This document shows, piece after piece, positions 60,304-64,000 of a DNA stretch of 64,000 nt. The stretch lies in assembly GCA_965644315.1 (NCBI GenBank), contig CBFFRQ010000036.1, positions 43,094 through 107,093 on the forward strand, in the 5' to 3' direction. The stretch comes from Caecitellus pseudoparvulus (Eukaryota > Bigyra: Bicosoecida). The notes under the pieces are model-generated. The model saw only the letters and a program-made list of their open reading frames with translations, ran no database searches and was not told the origin of the DNA. Position 1 is the first letter of the stretch; each line of letters starts with the position of its first letter. The position numbers and the translations under genes are program-made.

Positions 60304-61425
60304 GCGCTGGGCTTTTGCTTTGCACCATCCTCACGGAAGACCCTGCTTCAGCTGTGTTCTCACAGCTGAGGAGGGGTGTTTGGCTCCCAACTCTTCCGTG
60401 CAGTGAGTGGTGTGAGGAACCATCTCTGTTTGCTGTCAAGCTGGTGCCAAGGTGTGTGTGTGTGGAGCTCTTGCTCCAGGCCGCACACTTCGGCCACCTC
60501 TGAAATCCAGCTAGCTTTGCATTGCACCACACAGCACCCCCTCTTTTACTCATGACCCGCAGAGCACCTACGCACCTTGTTACAGGCACACCCATGCGAA
60601 GTGCCGTCGAAGACCCGTGCGAATCTGAGCAGCAGGGAAGGAGGCGGAGTGGTGAGCGTGCGTGTCCGTTGGCGAGGTGGAACAGCTGACGAGGCCGGCT
60701 GCAAGCGTGTCGCTTGGGCGTTGTCTCAGACTAGCTCATCAATAATCAGGGGTATCAGACGGCACTTCCTAGGTAGAGCAATCATCACTACAACGCTGCG
60801 GTGTGCGGCTGGCCCGGCGTCACGTACAATCAAGATGAATAGCAGTGGCTGGTGGCTGTCCCAATTCCGCACCTCCCCACTCCACTTCTATCGCGCCTGG
60901 GCCCAACGCAGGGTACGGTGAAGAAATTCAGGGGGCATTGGCGAGAGCGCTGGCACTGTGGACTTTGTGGGTTACAGTTTTTGTTGCTCGACCATGACTG
61001 TTGTGGGTGTCCATCCGACCTTGATCACGCCCACAGCGCAGTTCACCGGCCCGTCACCTGAGCGCGCTCTGTAAGGAGAGTTTGAAGAGTGTTTTTTTTC
61101 TAGAGCTCAATTTTGCGCTAGTGAAGTGAGTGGGGCGACTGCAATGCTAGTGAGAATGCATGCCCAGAGGCACACTAGTGAGCGGGGGTGGTTGTGCTCG
61201 GTACTAGTAAATTTCGCTGGGCGAGGCGCTACTAGTACGGAGGGCCGCCCAGCGCACTACTAGCGCACCGCCCAGCTGGACATTTTTCCTAGTAGTACAT
61301 TCTTCGCTAGCGCAACAAGTTCGGTCTGCCGTGAATCGATTGCATTGAAACACACCTTGACAACCTGAAGAACAATGAAGTAGCTTCAGCACGGATGGCT
61401 CGGCGCCAGGTCGAGGGAGGGCATG
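60304..61425. other. 1.1-kb intergenic region between convergent genes
   Basis: This lies between the giant gene stop and the stop of the minus-strand six-exon gene. It is less GC-rich than the coding DNA, with a short GT run near 60452 and a T8 tract at 61092-61099. No ORF with family resemblance, no tRNA-like A/B boxes and no rRNA similarity were seen. Its right part holds the CTAG array described separately. Confidence 0.5.
61100..61310. repeat. phased CTAG array with short terminal inverted repeats
   Basis: CTAG occurs at 61100, 61118, 61147, 61175, 61204, 61232, 61260, 61289 and 61307. Intervals are 18, 29, 28, 29, 28, 28, 29 and 18 bp: seven motifs at a mean of 28.5 bp with an 18-bp step at each end. 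Most copies read (G/A)CTAGT or GCTAGC-like; the DNA between them is not conserved. TTGCGCTAGTGAAG at 61113-61126 is repeated inverted at 61302-61315 with one mismatch. GCTGGGCG and its complement CGCCCAGC (about 61216 and 61247) could pair as a hairpin inside. The function is unknown: possibly a recombinase, transposase or DNA-binding-protein array. Confidence 0.75.
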
Positions 61426-63467
61426 TCAGGTTATCCTGGACACAATTTTGTGCGTAAGCACGGCCATCTCCGTCTGTACGTGGTGCTTCATGCGTAACGA
61501 CGTCCACAGCATGGCCAACATACAGCACGCACGCACCTTGTCGTCAACGGTCAGGCTGCTCAGGTCCCCACAATCAGTCACCCACTGCTTGTTCTTCACG
61601 TTCAAGCAGTCGACAGCAACGTTGTACGCAGCCTCCATCCATCGTAAGACAATCCTGGCCCCTTTTGCCACATCTTCTGGGCCACTGAGCGCCGCTTCCA
61701 AACGCCTGAAGCTGGGGTCGAAACGGGGGCCGCTACTGGAGTCCTCGGATCCCCGGCGTTTGAAAACAGCCTTGATGGTGGTATGATTGACGATGGCCTC
61801 ACGGGCAACGTTGACTTCCTGCAAGCACAGGCGGTGCCTTGATCGATCAGCCCTTTTTTTGCCCCTCTCAGCCTGTGGCACAAAGAGAATGCATGAGAAA
61901 GGAGCATTCGGGCCCAGCATCACCTGTGCGGGTCTAGACTCACACACATACTTACCTTGGGCACCCAACTGTGGCGGTACTCAGGGTCCTCGGAAGACAC
62001 CTCGAAGAAGGCTGGGTCGTGGTCAAGCTGAATGCTTGCACCTCCGGTGCACTTCTCATGGACTGGCTCGTACTTCCTCTGCATCTCGTGCCACGGTTCG
62101 AACTTTCCTAGGCATTCCGAACTGCGCAATGCTCAGAAGTCTGCTATGCTGCGCTCCACGGACTCGGAAGGAGTCCTCTGGGCACTCACCTCGTGATTTT
62201 GGCGCGGCACTTGCTCCTGACATTGCTCATGGCGGCCTTCAGCCCGGCGTAACTCGCACTCTTGCTGCTCTTCGCCATGTCCTTCAGCGCGCAAAGCACG
62301 CCACCCCGCTCGGTAAGCTCCTTCTGTATCGAAACCTTCCTCGCTGCTGCTATCACGTTTTCGAGGCATTTGAACTTCCACGGTGCTGAGAACCTAGGGT
62401 CGTCTAGAGCCCGGCTCGTGGCTTGTGCTCCAACCGGCACCCCATCTCCCCCTTCCTCTGTGGCTCCAGCCACCTCTCGGGCAACGTTCTGCTCGGCCTC
62501 AACTGCCTCGATGGCTGCTCGTAGTGTGTCTACCAGGTTCTCGGGGTCTGCCAAGATGAACGAAGGGTTCTCGAGGATGAGGTCGACCACGATGCGGCGG
62601 GCTTCTGCCCTGAACTTTCGGGGCCATGGGATTGAGTCTGCGCCCCCACGGGCTCTAAGAGTTCACCCAGCTGGTCTCCCCCACGAGCTCCACGTTTCTT
62701 GGAGTTCTTTGCTTCCTGCTTCTGCGTTAGTGGACCAACCATACCCACTACCTGTGAAGTTCTGAATTGCCCCAGGCCAAGTGAGAGTTGGACAAGGGAC
62801 ATGGTGTTTGCGCTCCAAACGAAAACCTCGTTCAACAACTCGATGAGACGTTTCTCGCTGGGCGTGCCAATAGACTCAAGCAGCTCCTTCGCCGATTCAA
62901 GCTTCTCAGCAAGGTCAAGCGGCCTTGGTGCCTTGATCGGTCTGCAGCTCGCCATTGTATTTGCGGCGAAGGCTTCTGGGGAAGGGGAGCGGGATTGGTC
63001 CGGTCCAACGAAGCTTAGCAGTGGCCGTTAGAACGCTGTGGCTACCGTGACTGCAGAGCAGGTACGTACGAGCCGCAATGGCAGCACTAGAACCGCCCCT
63101 AGCTGTGCCGAATAGCTCCCTGTCATCAAGGCATGTGAGTGCGTTGGCATCACCTGCACATGATGCTAGGGTGGGGTGGGGAGGCGCTGCACGGGCGTCG
63201 ATCCTGTGGCGCGAACCAGTACGTACCATTACCCTCCAGAACGTCAGGCACCCCAACGACGGACCCAGTGCAGTTGCCAGGGTGAGATGCCCAAAGCACA
63301 ACATCCCGTCGACGTTTCCCGGCCATCACAGCTTTGGCAGCCGTGCTGCGGTTGAAGAGGTGTGCAGCCTCGAGGGGTGTGGCGATACTTAACGAAGCCA
63401 CGACACTTGCCGTTGTGTCCCCTGCATCCTCGCTGTCAGAGCCCATTTCATCAAAGTGAAGTGACAT
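61426..63467 (-). CDS. six-exon gene of unknown function
   Basis: Reconstructed exons on the minus strand are 63227-63467, 63070-63153, 62745-62975, 62190-62637, 61956-62121 and 61426-61872, giving 538 residues. Every join keeps phase; donors are GTACGT, GTACGT, GTATGG, GTGAGT and GTAAGT and introns are 68-107 nt. The third intron is least certain, because donors at 62744 and nearby positions compete. The product starts MSLHFDEMGSDSEDAGDTT, is mostly helical (for example LAEKLESAKELLESIGT and RRIVVDLILENPSFILADP), has an acidic start and a Lys/Arg-rich patch near residue 390, and shows no signal peptide, membrane segment or catalytic motif that I recognise. Codon use is less GC-biased and introns are spread along the gene, unlike its neighbours. 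It is divergent from a zinc-finger gene 291 bp away; the two could be a functional pair or parts of a mobile element, but no transposase motif was seen. Confidence 0.65.
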
Positions 63468-63758
63468 GGTGAATGGTTGGGGTGGGTGTGCAACAAAAAG
63501 CGTATCTGAGGACTTGGTGGGTCTGAAAGTACATGCAACGGTGGAATGTCGAGACAGACTGGAAATGCACTGGACGAGGTTGCAAGGCGCCTTCAATGCC
63601 CACAGCCCAACACACACCAACGACCAACATGAAGATGCTACGGCTGCCTGGCATTGTGTTGCGTTCTCGCCTCGCTGTGCGCGTTGCGTACGTACGGTAG
63701 GGGCGCCAACGCAAGCAACGGAACTCCGCCGGTGCCCTCACGCTACAGAAGACTCAGA
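63468..63758. promoter_or_regulatory. 291-bp head-to-head region (six-exon gene / zinc-finger gene)
   Basis: The two genes start on opposite strands at 63467 and 63759, so this region should hold both promoters. Frames cross it on both strands but give nothing recognisable. No TATA-like element was identified with confidence. Confidence 0.35.
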
Positions 63759-64000
63759 ATGAGCGCCCGCTGCAAGCTCTGCAACAAGGAGTTCGACGAC
63801 GAACGAGCTCTTGGCGGCCATATGGTCCATTGTCGTCGCAGGCGGATGAAGGCGTACAAAGAAGCACAAGTCCAACGGCTTCGTGAGGTTCAGGAGCGGC
63901 TGGCTTCAGAAGCTCGAACTACTCGCCTTGAACGCAAGCGCCACCAGCAAGCCGCGGCGCGGCCTCAACATGATGTGGGTGCCAAGCGCATGGCAGCCGG
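63759..64000 (+). CDS. C2HC zinc-finger protein, 5' part only
   Basis: The ATG at 63759 opens a frame that stays open to the window end (80 codons, no stop). Residues 5-25 form a zinc finger: Cys5-x2-Cys8-x12-His21-x3-Cys25, containing the segment RALGGH, which is reminiscent of the QALGGH box of plant C2H2 fingers but with a final Cys. It is followed by a strongly basic, probably coiled-coil helix (RLREVQERLASEARTTRLER). Such proteins usually bind nucleic acid or partner proteins. The gene is divergent from the six-exon gene to its left. The product cannot be named further because the 3' part is outside the window. Confidence 0.6.
   Translation, partial: MSARCKLCNKEFDDERALGGHMVHCRRRRMKAYKEAQVQRLREVQERLASEARTTRLERKRHQQAAARPQHDVGAKRMAA

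Noticed and set aside
61092-61099. T8 tract as RNA polymerase III terminator of a small RNA gene
   Set aside because: No A/B boxes, no tRNA fold and no resemblance to U6, SRP or RNase P RNA upstream.
61100-61310. CRISPR-like interpretation of the CTAG array
   Set aside because: Only 4-6 bases are conserved per unit, there is no long direct repeat, and the window is eukaryotic.
62608-62752. Two miniature introns of about 30 nt in the six-exon gene
   Set aside because: Splice-like ends exist (GTAGTG...CGCAG and GTGAAC...GCGCAG), but a single 107-nt intron from 62744 to 62638 keeps phase and fits the length of the other introns better.

Overview
The window is nuclear DNA from a GC-rich, gene-dense unicellular eukaryote. 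Evidence: spliceosomal introns (18 reconstructed here by phase and family alignment, with GTGCGT/GTGAGC/GTACGT-type donors), an ER signal peptide on a giant membrane protein, a probable mitochondrial presequence, a Delta24-sterol reductase, antiquitin, ARMT1 and a full-size PDR-type ABC transporter. PDR-type full transporters argue against an animal; DHCR24-type sterol reductase and a C11orf65/MFI-like protein argue against a typical fungus. A flagellated protist (stramenopile-like or similar) fits, but the sequence alone does not name the lineage.

Layout. 1-6343 (+): an ARM-like, serine-rich protein whose 5' end is unclear at the window edge. 6396-11888 (-): PDR-type ABC transporter, tail to tail with the first gene (52 bp between stops). 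12237-13610 (+): ARMT1/DUF89 phosphatase, head to head with the transporter. 14226-23569 (+): 3,092-residue leucine-rich-repeat protein. 23760-25884 (+): Delta24-sterol reductase (DHCR24/DIMINUTO). 25978-28311 (-): antiquitin (ALDH7) with alternative mitochondrial and cytosolic starts. 28465-30810 (-): C11orf65/MFI-like IQ-motif protein. 31351-60303 (+): a 9,437-residue type I membrane protein with a vitellogenin/MTP-like N-terminal lipid-transfer module, about 29 fibronectin-III-like repeats, PKD-like domains, one transmembrane helix and a basic cytoplasmic tail. 60304-61425: intergenic, holding a 211-bp array of CTAG motifs at 28-29 bp spacing. 61426-63467 (-): a six-exon gene of unknown function. 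63759-64000 (+): the start of a C2HC zinc-finger gene running off the edge.

Introns are few and crowded at the 5' ends of the genes up to 60 kb, while the 61-63 kb gene has five introns spread through it and is visibly less GC-rich, so the right end looks different in history. Three products have plausible lipid or sterol roles (PDR transporter, DHCR24, the giant lipid-transfer-like protein); shared function is inference only. The most unusual items are the giant lipid-transfer/adhesion chimera and the CTAG array.
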